Translations under genes and position numbers: made by a program
Assembly: GCA_945876755.1 (NCBI GenBank)
Contig: CAMCPM010000001.1
Coordinates: forward strand, 124,001 to 188,000
Source: an uncultured Clostridia bacterium
Lineage (GTDB): Bacteria; Bacillota; Clostridia; Oscillospirales; Ruminococcaceae
Length of the DNA stretch: 64,000 nt
Direction: 5' to 3'
The notes under the pieces: generated by a model
Told to the model about the DNA's origin: nothing
Database searches by the model: none
Seen by the model: only the letters and a program-made list of their open reading frames with translations
Part shown: piece after piece, positions 1 to 7,563 of the stretch
Layout: every line of letters starts with the position of its first letter
Position numbering within the stretch: position 1 is the stretch's first letter

Positions 1-254
1 CCGATGCAGAACAATACTCTGAATGTTTCCAAAATATGAATTTATATATAAAATGCAGTTCACAAGATGCTGAAAATATTCAAAGTATTATGAATATATG
101 CAAAAAATATGCAGGCAGCAGCAGAGTCATACTATATTTTAATGACCTTAAAAAGAAGCTTACGCCTAAAGATATTTCCGGCGTAAAGATTTGCAGCAAT
201 CTTGCAGATGAACTTTATTCAATTGTAGGAGCAGAAAATGTTGCATTAAATTAA
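1..254 (+). CDS. dnaE: DNA polymerase III alpha subunit, C-terminal end (partial)
   Basis: The reading frame is open from the left window edge to a TAA at 252-254, so only the last ~84 codons are present. The segment from NLYIKCSSQDAEN to AENVALN has the pattern of the C-terminal OB-fold-side tail of DnaE: a beta strand LYIK, an internal acidic helix, then GSSRVILYFND followed by a run of lysines. DnaE is the catalytic replicative polymerase subunit. The next gene is pfkA in the same direction, and dnaE-pfkA is a common gene order in Firmicutes, which supports the call. A perfect 6-bp inverted repeat (TTAACT aaat AGTTAA, 251-266) overlaps the stop codon; its meaning is unknown. Confidence 0.75.
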   Translation, partial: DAEQYSECFQNMNLYIKCSSQDAENIQSIMNICKKYAGSSRVILYFNDLKKKLTPKDISGVKICSNLADELYSIVGAENVALN

Positions 255-282
255 CTAAATAGTTAATTGTTGAATTATGCGC

Positions 283-311
283 TTGACAAAGCAGGTATTA
301 AATAGTATAAT
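283..311 (+). promoter_or_regulatory. sigma-A type promoter of pfkA
   Basis: TTGACA at 283-288, a 17-nt spacer and TATAAT at 306-311 form a perfect consensus promoter in the dnaE-pfkA gap. pfkA can therefore be transcribed independently of dnaE. Confidence 0.85.
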
Positions 312-370
312 GTTATTTGTTTAATAAGGTTTATTATGAAAGGTATAATAAATTTTTGGAGGAAAAAGGT

Positions 371-1330
371 ATGAAGAGAATAGGCGTATTAACAAGCGGA
401 GGCGACGCTCCAGGAATGAATGCGGCTGTCAGAGCCGTTACAAGAGCTGCTATCGGCAAGGGATACGAAGTTATCGGTATTCAAAGAGGCTATAATGGTC
501 TGCTTAACGGCGAAACTGTTAAGCTTGGCGCCCGTGATGTTTCCAATATTATTCAGCACGGCGGTACTATGCTTTATACTGCAAGATGCAAGGAATTTAA
601 AGAGTGGGAATATGTTTTAAAGGCTAAGCAGCGCTGCGATGAGCTTAATCTTGTTGGTATCGTTGTTATAGGCGGTGACGGCTCATTCAGAGGTGCGGCT
701 GACCTTTCAAAGGCAGGCGTTCCATGTATCGGTCTTCCCGGTACTATTGACAATGATATTTCCTGCACAGAATATACTATCGGTTACGATACCGCTATGA
801 ACACTGCAATGGAAATGGTCGACAAGATCCGTGATACTGCAATGTCACACGACCGCTGCTCTCTCGTTGAGGTAATGGGCAGAAATGCAGGCTGGATCGC
901 TCTCAATGTAGGTACAGCAGTTGGTGCTATGGCTATTCTTACACCGGAGGTTCCTTTCAGTCTTGACGATGTTATCGCTAAGATGGAGGCTTCCAAAAAG
1001 GACAAAAAGCAGCACTTTATTATTGTTGTTTCTGAAGGTGTTGGAAATTCAGAAGCTATTGCAAAGGAAATCCAGGAAAGAACCGGAATTGAAGCAAGAG
1101 CTACTATTCTCGGTCACGTTCAGAGAGGCGGAAGCCCTACAGTTCGTGACAGAGTTGTTGCAAGCGAAATGGGTTACTATGCTGTAAACCTTCTTGATCA
1201 GGGTATCGGTAACCGTGTTGTTGCAATGCGTGACAGCAAGATAGTTGATTTTGACATTAAAGAAGCTCTTTCAATGAAGAAGCCCTTTGACGAAAATCTT
1301 TACAATATTGCCAACGAAATTTCTTTCTGA
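371..1330 (+). CDS. pfkA: ATP-dependent 6-phosphofructokinase
   Basis: Phosphorylates fructose 6-phosphate to fructose 1,6-bisphosphate in the cytoplasm, the committed step of glycolysis. The 319-aa product is the normal bacterial PfkA length. It opens with MKRIGVLTSGGDAPGMNAAV, the glycine-rich ATP-binding loop. It contains GGDGSFRGA, the catalytic segment GTIDNDI (Asp as base) and MGRNAGWIA. The start at 371 is preferred over an in-frame upstream ATG at 317 because GGAGGAAAAAGGT lies just upstream and family members begin at MKRIGVLTSGG. It follows dnaE and has its own consensus promoter at 283-311. Confidence 0.96.
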   Translation: MKRIGVLTSGGDAPGMNAAVRAVTRAAIGKGYEVIGIQRGYNGLLNGETVKLGARDVSNIIQHGGTMLYTARCKEFKEWEYVLKAKQRCDELNLVGIVVIGGDGSFRGAADLSKAGVPCIGLPGTIDNDISCTEYTIGYDTAMNTAMEMVDKIRDTAMSHDRCSLVEVMGRNAGWIALNVGTAVGAMAILTPEVPFSLDDVIAKMEASKKDKKQHFIIVVSEGVGNSEAIAKEIQERTGIEARATILGHVQRGGSPTVRDRVVASEMGYYAVNLLDQGIGNRVVAMRDSKIVDFDIKEALSMKKPFDENLYNIANEISF

Positions 1331-1353
1331 CTTTTTGCAATAATATTTTTCAG

Positions 1354-1464
1354 GCATTACAGAGTAGGCAGATGCGCGTATAGTGCTTGGCGGACGGGGA
1401 GTTGTCGCCTTGACGAAAAACATTTTTATGTTTGCGGTGCATCTGTCGCATCCCGCTGAAATGC
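1354..1464 (+). promoter_or_regulatory. THF (tetrahydrofolate) riboswitch
   Basis: The 204-nt gap before the folate transporter gene holds the conserved THF-I layout. P1 is gcatt-a-cag (1354-1362) pairing with ctg-a-aatgc (1456-1464). P2 is CAGATGC (1369-1375) pairing with GCATCTG (1439-1445). Conserved pieces include AGAGTAG near 1361, GCGTATAGTGC, GGGGAGTTG, CGAAAAACA and GCGGTGC. THF riboswitches regulate folate transport or synthesis genes in Firmicutes, which fits the downstream folT. A rho-independent terminator is not obvious between the aptamer and the gene, so control may be at translation initiation. Confidence 0.88.
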
Positions 1465-1534
1465 ATAACAGGAGCTTTTCATTTTATGTCTCCCGATTAT
1501 GCAGATTAGCATAACTTTAAGGAGGTATATTATA

Positions 1535-2101
1535 ATGAAAAGCTTTTTTTCTATGTTCAAAAATTCGGCAAGTGAGCTGAAAAACGTTCGATGTCTTGCG
1601 GTTACAGGTATCCTGGTGGCTGTTTTTATCGTTCTGGATATGTGTTCTATAAAGATCGGCGACTTTATCAAGGTCAATTTTGCATTTATTGCGCTGGCTT
1701 CCGTAGGTATGCTGTTCGGACCCGTTCCGGCTGCTCTTGCGGCTCTTGCAGGCGACCTCATCGGATGTATTCTCGGAGGTCAGGCTCCTGTTCCCCTGCT
1801 CTCCTGCACGGCTGTGCTTGAAGGACTTTTATACGGCATTTTCCTTTACAAAAAAGAAGGCATAAAACTTGTTATAATGTCAATAATAGCAAGAGTCGCT
1901 GATTCAGCTATAATTTCTCTGCTTTTGAATACTCCTATTTTGATGTACTACGGATTTATGACAAAAACAACGGCGCAGCTTTATGTGCGTTACGGAAAAA
2001 TCGCAACCGAATTGATTTTCTTTATTCCGCTTATTATTGCTGCAATGCCTGTGGTAAAAGACATTTTCAACAGAGTATTTAAACACAAACCTCAAACATA
2101 A
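1535..2101 (+). CDS. folT: ECF transporter S component, folate-specific (FolT-like)
   Basis: A 188-aa integral membrane protein with about six hydrophobic segments (AVTGILVAVFIVLDM, INFAFIALAS-like, a Gly/Ala-rich block, LVIMSIIARVA, LIFFIPLIIAAMPVV). The S-component signature GPVPAALAALAGDLIGCI is present. Substrate-binding S components dock on a shared EcfAA'T module encoded elsewhere. Assignment to folate rests on the THF riboswitch in its leader (1354-1464) and on sequence style; the family alone does not fix the vitamin. GGAGG at 1521-1525 sets the ATG at 1535, although an in-frame ATG exists at 1499. Confidence 0.85.
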   Translation: MKSFFSMFKNSASELKNVRCLAVTGILVAVFIVLDMCSIKIGDFIKVNFAFIALASVGMLFGPVPAALAALAGDLIGCILGGQAPVPLLSCTAVLEGLLYGIFLYKKEGIKLVIMSIIARVADSAIISLLLNTPILMYYGFMTKTTAQLYVRYGKIATELIFFIPLIIAAMPVVKDIFNRVFKHKPQT

Positions 2102-2204
2102 AAAAGTCTTCATAATTTATATATATTTAACGCTTTGTTAACTAAATTATTACCGAAATATGTTATTATTAAGAAAATATTTTTCCGAAAGGATATGGCT
2201 TTCT

Positions 2205-2822
2205 ATGGCACTTTTTTCATCAAGCTCCAATAAAACTAAACAAATTGAGCTTCAGAATATTATTTTCGGTACAAATGAAAAGAAACTTATGGTCTCCCCC
2301 GAATTTCTTACGGAGATGACAAAGCATTATATTACTAAAAGAATGAAGTCCATAAATCATATGATGGAAAGTATTATTGCAACTAAAAGTCCAAGAAGTT
2401 TTTTTACATATTATGATTCCATTCTGGAAAACCTCGATGAACTGATCGTTCTCGAAAAGTACCACAGCTTCAAATCCCCTATTCCGTCAGAATTCAAAAA
2501 AGGTATTGAATCGAAGCGTGAACGCTATACCGAATCTATGATAAACCGCGCATGGAAAGAAGCAAATATCAAAGCGAATTACGACCCTAAAGCTGAACAA
2601 AAACGTTCGCCGGAGGATTTTGCCGACATACTTGATGAAATGCTTGAATACAAGGACAGATATACCTCGGCGCTTACCGAGCTTGTTAACAAGTTTTATA
2701 AATCGGTTTATGAACATGGTATCAACGATTTTCCGCAGGATAAACCTGTTGAAGAACCTGTTATTGAAGAAGTGCCTGAAGAATTCACGGAAATGGAATT
2801 TAATGAATTGCCTGAAGAATAA
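2205..2822 (+). CDS. Conserved hypothetical protein with acidic C-terminal tail
   Basis: Not recognised. From the ATG at 2205 (AAAGGA at 2188-2193 upstream) the product is 205 aa, soluble, with no signal peptide. The N-terminal two thirds are predicted helical and charged. The last ~35 residues are very acidic (repeated VEEP, EEVPEE, NELPEE). It is followed by a strong terminator, so it appears to be a single-gene unit. An earlier in-frame ATG at 2160 would add 15 residues but has no Shine-Dalgarno site. Confidence 0.7.
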   Translation: MALFSSSSNKTKQIELQNIIFGTNEKKLMVSPEFLTEMTKHYITKRMKSINHMMESIIATKSPRSFFTYYDSILENLDELIVLEKYHSFKSPIPSEFKKGIESKRERYTESMINRAWKEANIKANYDPKAEQKRSPEDFADILDEMLEYKDRYTSALTELVNKFYKSVYEHGINDFPQDKPVEEPVIEEVPEEFTEMEFNELPEE

Positions 2823-2827
2823 AAAAA

Positions 2828-2851
2828 GAGTACCCGTGCGGTACTCTTTTT
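2828..2851. terminator. Bidirectional intrinsic terminator
   Basis: GAGTACC (2828-2834), loop CGTGC, GGTACTC (2840-2846), with TTTTT after it and seven A before it. It separates the convergent genes ending at 2822 (+) and 2864 (-) and can serve both. Confidence 0.9.
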
Positions 2852-2863
2852 ATTTTTCAGAAA

Positions 2864-4003
2864 TCAAAGCCTGCACTTGAAATCCTCATATCCAAACTGT
2901 TTAATTATTTTATTTTCTCCGTTCAAAGTATGCAGGACTATTGCAGGCAGCGGCATACCATTGAATGTATTGTTCTTAACCATAGAATATATCGCCATGT
3001 CGCAAAAAACAAGTCTGTCCCCCGTTTTCAGCGGCTCATCAAAGGAATAGTCCCCGATGATATCTCCGGCAAGGCAGGTAGGTCCTCCTAAACGGTAGGT
3101 ATACGCTTTTTCATCGGGCATTCCCGAACCGATAATATTGGGTCTGTACGGCATTTCAAGAACGTCTGGCATATGGCACGCAGCAGACGTATCTAAAATA
3201 GCAATATCCATACCGTTTTTCAGCGTATCAAGAACTTCGGCAACAAGATAACCGGCATTAAGAGCAACTGCCTCTCCCGGTTCGATATATACCTGCACAC
3301 CGTATTTTTTCTGAACCCGTTCTACAATTTTCACAAGCTTTTCTACATCGTAATTATCACGGGTAATATGGTGACCACCGCCGAAATTAAGCCATTTAAG
3401 TCCGTACAGATACTTGCCGAACTTTTCCTCGACTGCATTAATCGTTCTTTCAAGAACATCTGCTCCCTGCTCGCACATGGTATGAAAATGCAGTCCGCTT
3501 ATGCCGTCGGGAAGCGTTTCCGGAAACTGGTCTATAACTGTTCCAAGACGGGAATTTTTAAAACATGGATTATATATATCCGTTTCAATTTCCGAGTATT
3601 CGGGATTAATGCGTATTCCTACTTCAATTTGTCGTCCGCAGGATTTTACCGCAGGGTAAAACTTTTCATACTGTGCGAAGCTGTTAAACACGATATGGTC
3701 AGCATACTGCACAATTTCCGGAAAATCCTTTTCGCTGTAAGCAGGACAGTAAACATGGGTCTCACCGTCAGGCATTTCCTCCTTGCCGAGCCTTGCCTCA
3801 TACAAGCCGCTTGCCGTAGTACCCGAAAGATACTTTCCGATAAGCGGATATGTGCTGTACATTGAAAAAGCTTTCTGTGCAAGAAGAATTTTGCAGCCTG
3901 TTCTCTCCTGCACATATTTAAGTATTTCAAGATTTTTTACAAGCAGCCTTTCGTCCGTCACATAGCATGGCGAAGGCAGTGCAGAAACGTCAAAATCAAG
4001 CAT
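2864..4003 (-). CDS. nspC: Carboxynorspermidine decarboxylase
   Basis: PLP-dependent fold-III (alanine racemase-like) decarboxylase that converts carboxynorspermidine or carboxyspermidine to the polyamine, a cytoplasmic step. The 379-aa product has the PLP lysine in LLAQKAFSM, then HFHTMCE, the glycine-rich phosphate loop WLNFGGGHHI, EPGEAV, and the C-terminal DTSAACHMPDVLEMPYRP active-site segment from the partner subunit. The start at 4003 overlaps the last 8 nt of the upstream DUF896 gene, indicating translational coupling. No carboxynorspermidine dehydrogenase lies adjacent, so the first pathway step must be encoded elsewhere. Confidence 0.9.
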   Translation of the reverse strand: MLDFDVSALPSPCYVTDERLLVKNLEILKYVQERTGCKILLAQKAFSMYSTYPLIGKYLSGTTASGLYEARLGKEEMPDGETHVYCPAYSEKDFPEIVQYADHIVFNSFAQYEKFYPAVKSCGRQIEVGIRINPEYSEIETDIYNPCFKNSRLGTVIDQFPETLPDGISGLHFHTMCEQGADVLERTINAVEEKFGKYLYGLKWLNFGGGHHITRDNYDVEKLVKIVERVQKKYGVQVYIEPGEAVALNAGYLVAEVLDTLKNGMDIAILDTSAACHMPDVLEMPYRPNIIGSGMPDEKAYTYRLGGPTCLAGDIIGDYSFDEPLKTGDRLVFCDMAIYSMVKNNTFNGMPLPAIVLHTLNGENKIIKQFGYEDFKCRL

Positions 4004-4184
4004 CTTTCTGCCCCTTGTCAACAAATTCAATATTTTCAAGCTGACCAACAAGATTTGCCTTTATTGAATCACGGTATTCCTGCCTAAGCTGAGCCTGTTC
4101 GGCTTTTTCAGACTCGGTAAGGCCCTCTGCTGTACGTGATTTTCGTGCCAGCGCATTAATTCTATCAATTTTTTCCTTAGTCAT
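3996..4184 (-). CDS. DUF896 (YnzC-like) small protein
   Basis: A 62-aa soluble helical protein. The pattern KIDRINALARKSR followed by LTESEKAEQAQLRQEY matches the DUF896/YnzC family of Firmicutes, whose role is not settled. It is translationally coupled to nspC (8-nt overlap). The start is set by the family N-terminus. The only strong Shine-Dalgarno sequence (AAAGGAGG near 4228-4235) is ~45 nt upstream of the ATG, with a foldable GTTTCAAA/TTTTGAAAAC stem in between; see findings. Confidence 0.85.
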   Translation of the reverse strand: MTKEKIDRINALARKSRTAEGLTESEKAEQAQLRQEYRDSIKANLVGQLENIEFVDKGQKDA

Positions 4185-4249
4185 ATTTGAAATTACGTTT
4201 TCAAAAGCAAAAGTGATTTGAAACGTATCCTCCTTTATATATTTATATT

Positions 4250-4891
4250 TTACCCCAGGATTTTTGCGGCAGCATCTTCAATTTCAGCAAAGCTTTGCAC
4301 CGTTGGAACTTCTCTGTTGATTTTTCCGAAGCCGTATGCAGCATGGATAAACGGCACTCCTGCAAAATCGGAAGCATCACAGTCACCCTGTGTATCACCG
4401 ACATAAACAGCTTTTTCAATGCCGTTACGTTCCATAACTATGCCTATATTCTCGCCTTTGCCCTTACCTGTTCTGCCCGGACATTCAAAATCGGTAAAAT
4501 ATTTTTCAAGCTGTCTGTTGCAGTAAAAAAACGTCTGTATATAACCATCCTGACAATTGCTGACAATAAATAGCTTATATCTTCTGCTAAGCTTATCAAG
4601 CGTTTTTTCCAAATCGGGAAAAAGCTTTCCTCCGCCATTTTGACGAAGATATATTTCTTCCTCGGCGCAGCATTCCTGCATTATTTCCATACGAAGAACA
4701 GGCTCGATTTCGGGAAGCATAAGCTCTGCAATCGCTTCAAGGGTCTTTCCCATATATCCCTGCATTTCCTCGGAAGTTATTTGCTTTTGGGTCTCCGAAC
4801 GGCGTGCAAGCGCGTTATTCCAGCCGTTAACGACCTGTTCGGAAGAATCCCACAGCGTACCGTCCAAATCAAAAATTATACCTTTGCTCAT
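4250..4891 (-). CDS. HAD-superfamily hydrolase (phosphoglycolate phosphatase-like)
   Basis: A 213-aa haloacid-dehalogenase phosphatase. Motif I is FDLDGTLWD (nucleophile and acid Asp), motif II lies in IVSNCQ, motif III is probably the Lys in GKGKGEN, and motif IV is GDTQGDCDAS. A helical cap occupies residues ~20-90. The substrate cannot be read from sequence; PGP/YbiV-type small-molecule phosphatases are the nearest style. The ATG at 4891 has TAAGGAT upstream. The gene lies 23 nt downstream of the membrane protein gene ending at 4914, probably in one operon. Confidence 0.85.
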   Translation of the reverse strand: MSKGIIFDLDGTLWDSSEQVVNGWNNALARRSETQKQITSEEMQGYMGKTLEAIAELMLPEIEPVLRMEIMQECCAEEEIYLRQNGGGKLFPDLEKTLDKLSRRYKLFIVSNCQDGYIQTFFYCNRQLEKYFTDFECPGRTGKGKGENIGIVMERNGIEKAVYVGDTQGDCDASDFAGVPFIHAAYGFGKINREVPTVQSFAEIEDAAAKILG

Positions 4892-4913
4892 TTCAACTAA
4901 ATCCTTATACAAA

Positions 4914-6215
4914 TTACTTTTTAAGCTTGTTTTCCTCGGCGTCGATAATACTCATAAGCTCTGCAAGAGCCTTATTGTTCTTCTTCTTTTTCGGCGGCGC
5001 AATAGTCTCTTTAGGAAGAACAGCTTTCTCCGGAATAGCCGCTTCTGCAATATGCACTGGTTCAGGCTTTTCCTCCTCTGTATTTCTTTCAAAGTAGGCT
5101 TTTACGCTTTCATCAAAACCTGATTTTTTTTCTGAAGGTGCAGAAATTTCTTCCTGTACCGCAGCAATACTTTCAGGTATAATATTGCTCAAATGCGGAG
5201 TAAACACAACAGGCTCGCTTTTTTCGGAAGAAAACATATCTGAAGCTTCGGCTTCTTGAGTTTTTTTAGGAGAATATTTCTCAAAAAACTCGTTTGTTTT
5301 TTTCAGTTCCGGATTTATTCTGGTAGGACGGTTCATATAAAGTTCATCATTTGAAACCGTGGTATGTCTTGCTCCAACTACCGATGGCTCACGGTTTGCC
5401 GCAGTATTTTTTGCAGTAAGTCTGTCGTATGTAAACAGCGGAGAATTTTCGCTGTTCTGCTCAACAGGACGTTCGGTATAATCTGCACGTCCGCGGTCAT
5501 CAACGGAAAGTATCTTTTCCGGCTTAGGCTCAGAACTGCGGTTTATCTTTAGAACATCGGGAAGCTTTCCTGTCAGATCTTCTACAAACTTAGGTTCGGT
5601 AAATGTCACGGGAGCAGGCTCTTCTTCGTTTCGTGCCTGAATAAAGTCTTCAATATCGTCAAGAGCTGAGGCTTCGTCCTCAAGCTTTCGTATACTGAGT
5701 ATTCTTGCAACCTGTATTGCTATTATAAAAATAAGCGGAATTACAACAGCAATTATTATACCAACTGTCGAGGTTGCAAAATCAAGAAATGTGCCGAACC
5801 CATTTATCTGCCAGACTGCTTTTGCAATAACGTCATCCGAACCAATGCGAAAAGTTTCATTAGCAGACGAGGTATCAAACTTTACAACGTAGTTGGCCTT
5901 CCCCTCTTCCTCCTGGATCTGAACTACTCTTATCAAAGTGGTATGCTCGCCGATGTTACAAAGTATTACAGAATTTTCCTTAATATTGACTATTTCGGAT
6001 TTTTTAGCGATAACAACAGTATTTTTCGGGAAGTCCGGCAGCATATTCACCGCCTTGGTATTATAAAAGCTGTATCCGAAAACCGACACTGCGGAATTAT
6101 CTTTTTTAAAGAGGAAATTGAAGGCAAGCATTGTTACCATCACCAAGACGAGAATTACTATCAGAATTATTTCAAAAACCGCAAAAGCGGAAACTTTTTT
6201 TCCTGAACGAGACAT
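4914..6215 (-). CDS. Membrane protein with degenerate SipW-like signal peptidase domain and long acidic tail
   Basis: 433 aa. One TM segment lies near the N-terminus (residues ~10-32) and a second near 165-188, with the region between them outside or inside depending on topology. Residues ~35-150 follow the SipW/type-I signal peptidase plan (FGYSFY, then MLPDFPKNTVVIAKK, then VILC, then a late VIAKAVWQI strand before the second TM). However, the catalytic Ser position of the usual S-M-x-P motif reads N-M-L-P and no catalytic Lys/His is evident. Residues ~190-433 are low-complexity, rich in Glu, Pro and Lys, and end in a basic stretch. It probably no longer cleaves signal peptides and may act as a scaffold. 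AGGAGG sits just before the ATG. Confidence 0.7.
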   Translation of the reverse strand: MSRSGKKVSAFAVFEIILIVILVLVMVTMLAFNFLFKKDNSAVSVFGYSFYNTKAVNMLPDFPKNTVVIAKKSEIVNIKENSVILCNIGEHTTLIRVVQIQEEEGKANYVVKFDTSSANETFRIGSDDVIAKAVWQINGFGTFLDFATSTVGIIIAVVIPLIFIIAIQVARILSIRKLEDEASALDDIEDFIQARNEEEPAPVTFTEPKFVEDLTGKLPDVLKINRSSEPKPEKILSVDDRGRADYTERPVEQNSENSPLFTYDRLTAKNTAANREPSVVGARHTTVSNDELYMNRPTRINPELKKTNEFFEKYSPKKTQEAEASDMFSSEKSEPVVFTPHLSNIIPESIAAVQEEISAPSEKKSGFDESVKAYFERNTEEEKPEPVHIAEAAIPEKAVLPKETIAPPKKKKNNKALAELMSIIDAEENKLKK

Positions 6216-6312
6216 AAGCGTCCTCCTAAAGCATAGATATTACAAAAAACAACATTACTAATTTATTATACCATATAATTTTATAAATTTCAAACAAAAT
6301 TTCAATTTTATC

Positions 6313-6341
6313 TTGACTTTTTTTATTTTCACATATATAAT
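6313..6341 (+). promoter_or_regulatory. Promoter of tRNA-Thr
   Basis: TTGACT (6313-6318), 17 nt, TATAAT (6336-6341), ending 29 nt before the tRNA 5' end. Confidence 0.8.
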
Positions 6342-6370
6342 ATATAAGTGTTATTTATAAATTCAATATT

Positions 6371-6446
6371 GCTGGAATAGCTCAGTCGGTAGAGCAGCGC
6401 ATTCGTAATGCGCAGGTCGCGTGTTCAAGTCACGTTTCCAGCTCCA
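6371..6446 (+). tRNA. tRNA-Thr (anticodon CGT), CCA encoded
   Basis: Full cloverleaf: acceptor GCTGGAA/TTCCAGC, D-arm GCTC...GAGC, anticodon stem GCGCA/TGCGC with loop TTCGTAA (CGT, reading ACG), and T-arm GCGTG-TTCAAGT-CACGT. Discriminator T and CCA are encoded. It reads ACG threonine codons. It marks the left end of the prophage-like element, and a diverged 3' half of a tRNA-Thr lies at the other end (12155-12204). A strong terminator follows at 6455-6498. Confidence 0.96.
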
Positions 6447-6454
6447 TTTATAAT

Positions 6455-6498
6455 TCCTCGCAATCCGTGGTAAAATCAAGGCTTGCGAGGATTTTTTT
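6455..6498 (+). terminator. Intrinsic terminator after tRNA-Thr
   Basis: TCCTCGCAA (6455-6463) pairs with TTGCGAGGA (6483-6491), followed by seven T. Confidence 0.88.
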
Positions 6499-6561
6499 AT
6501 TTTACTTTTAAAATATAAAATCGTGTCCAAAAAAGACAAAAAGGTGTCAAAAGCAATAAAG

Positions 6562-6582
6562 ATGTGGGTCAAAATGTGGGTC
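6562..6582 (+). repeat. Tandem ATGTGGGTC repeats, left end (candidate integrase arm sites)
   Basis: Two copies of ATGTGGGTC at 6562-6570 and 6574-6582 (12-bp period), each followed by AAA. A matching pair is found at the right end, inside the 3' end of the integrase gene. Related GTGTCCAAAA and GTGTCAAAAG words lie at about 6523 and 6544. Confidence 0.7.
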
Positions 6583-6712
6583 AAAAATTTAATGCAAAGG
6601 ATAACTCCCCTACCTTGAATAATATCAAATTACATATTTTGTATATTTAGCATACACGATAACCGCAAATCCCCCTCCCACGGAAAAACCAAAACCGCAG
6701 GAGGGGGATATT

Positions 6713-7141
6713 TTACTTATCCTTATTTTTTAAAACGTCAATCGCTTTGGTGAGTACCTTTTGCACGCCATCGGGGAGTACACCCATAAGCCCGGCAGTC
6801 TCACATATGCTTATTACCTCGGCAACGCAAAACGCTATAATGACCGCATTGCGGATAAAATCAACGTCCGCAAGCACGTCTATGTAATGCGACATCACCA
6901 CTATAAGCAGGGTACAAACCTTTTTGACAAGTCCTCGCCAGCAGGCAGCGGACGACAACGCTCCGTTTGGAGACTTGTTTGACTTGCCAAATACCATGGC
7001 ACAAAGCAGACCTGTAACAAAATCAATCGCCATAAAAACAATAAGCGTGATAATAGCATCGTCCCAACCGCCGAGAGCCTCGGCGATCGCCGCGCCTACA
7101 ATACCAAAAAAGCTGCAAACAGCTATCATTTTATCGTGCAT
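6713..7141 (-). CDS. Phage holin, toxin-secretion/holin family
   Basis: A 142-aa membrane protein with about three TM segments (MIAVCSFFGIVGAAIAEAL; IITLIVFMAIDFVTGLLCA; VCTLLIVVMSHYIDVLA, then AVIIAFCVAEVISI). The D-F-V-T-G-L-L-CA motif and the WRGLVKK segment before the third helix are typical of Phage_holin_4-type holins, which permeabilise the membrane to release the endolysin. The ATG at 7141 follows CAGGAGG at seven-base spacing; an upstream TTG would overlap that site. The endolysin that should act with it survives only as a fragment just upstream. Confidence 0.88.
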   Translation of the reverse strand: MHDKMIAVCSFFGIVGAAIAEALGGWDDAIITLIVFMAIDFVTGLLCAMVFGKSNKSPNGALSSAACWRGLVKKVCTLLIVVMSHYIDVLADVDFIRNAVIIAFCVAEVISICETAGLMGVLPDGVQKVLTKAIDVLKNKDK

Positions 7142-7143
7142 AA

Positions 7144-7359
7144 TCAAACCTCCTGCTTTTTTACAACAGTCATGCCGAGCTTGCGCAGATATGCGGCAAT
7201 TTCGTCCGCTTTGTCGGACGTCAGACCGCTTTGTGCAGCAGTAATTGTATATTTGGGCTCTGCTCCATATCCGTTAAGCTTAGCATTTTTAATAATTTTT
7301 GGATAGTCCTTATATGCAATATCCATGTCGACATAACCGTTGATACCATTTACAGAGCC
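7144..7359 (-). pseudogene. GH25 lysozyme (endolysin) C-terminal remnant
   Basis: The open frame after the TGA at 7360-7362 reads GSVNGINGYVDMDIAYKDYP and continues to a C-terminal repeat-like domain ending VKKQEV. The first part matches the end of GH25 muramidase catalytic domains (a GSVNGI...VDMD strand close to the C-terminus). The whole catalytic barrel is missing. The frame is directly preceded by the stop of an unrelated small membrane protein gene, so a deletion has joined the two. A 60-codon ORF starting at 7326 could still be translated but lacks a clear ribosome site. Confidence 0.75.
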
Positions 7360-7563
7360 TCACTTTTTTGTAGGCAGGGTAAGCAGCTCACTCATAAATC
7401 CGCTTACTCCCATGGCTACAAAATTTATTGCAATGGCTACAAACGCCTGCGTGTCGCTTATAGTGCCCTGCTCCATGCTGCCGGCAAGAATGAACATACA
7501 GACGAATGTCAGGAAAAACACTACTGACAGTATATTGTTAATGATTTTACGCTTTTTACGCAT
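7360..7563 (-). CDS. Small two-TM membrane protein (phage lysis region)
   Basis: 67 aa: a basic N-terminus MRKKRK, TM1 ~8-28 (IINNILSVVFFLTFVCMFIL) and TM2 ~40-57. The start overlaps the preceding gene stop (TAATG at 7563) with GGGGAGG just upstream. The position next to holin and endolysin suggests a lysis-related or membrane accessory role, which is inference. Its last residues (LPTKK) may be chimeric because a deletion junction lies right after its stop. Confidence 0.6.
   Translation of the reverse strand: MRKKRKIINNILSVVFFLTFVCMFILAGSMEQGTISDTQAFVAIAINFVAMGVSGFMSELLTLPTKK

Noticed and set aside
251-266. TTAACT/AGTTAA inverted repeat as a terminator for dnaE
   Set aside because: Only a 6-bp AT stem with no T-tract; it would not terminate efficiently.
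6363-6584. Minus-strand ORF over tRNA-Thr
   Set aside because: A known type of artefact: the complement of a tRNA gene reads as a protein-like frame. The tRNA cloverleaf explains the sequence.
7144-7563. Possible UGA read-through joining the 67-aa protein to the lysozyme C-terminus
   Set aside because: The two parts are in one frame, but the upstream part is an unrelated membrane protein and no selenocysteine or read-through element is visible; a deletion is simpler.
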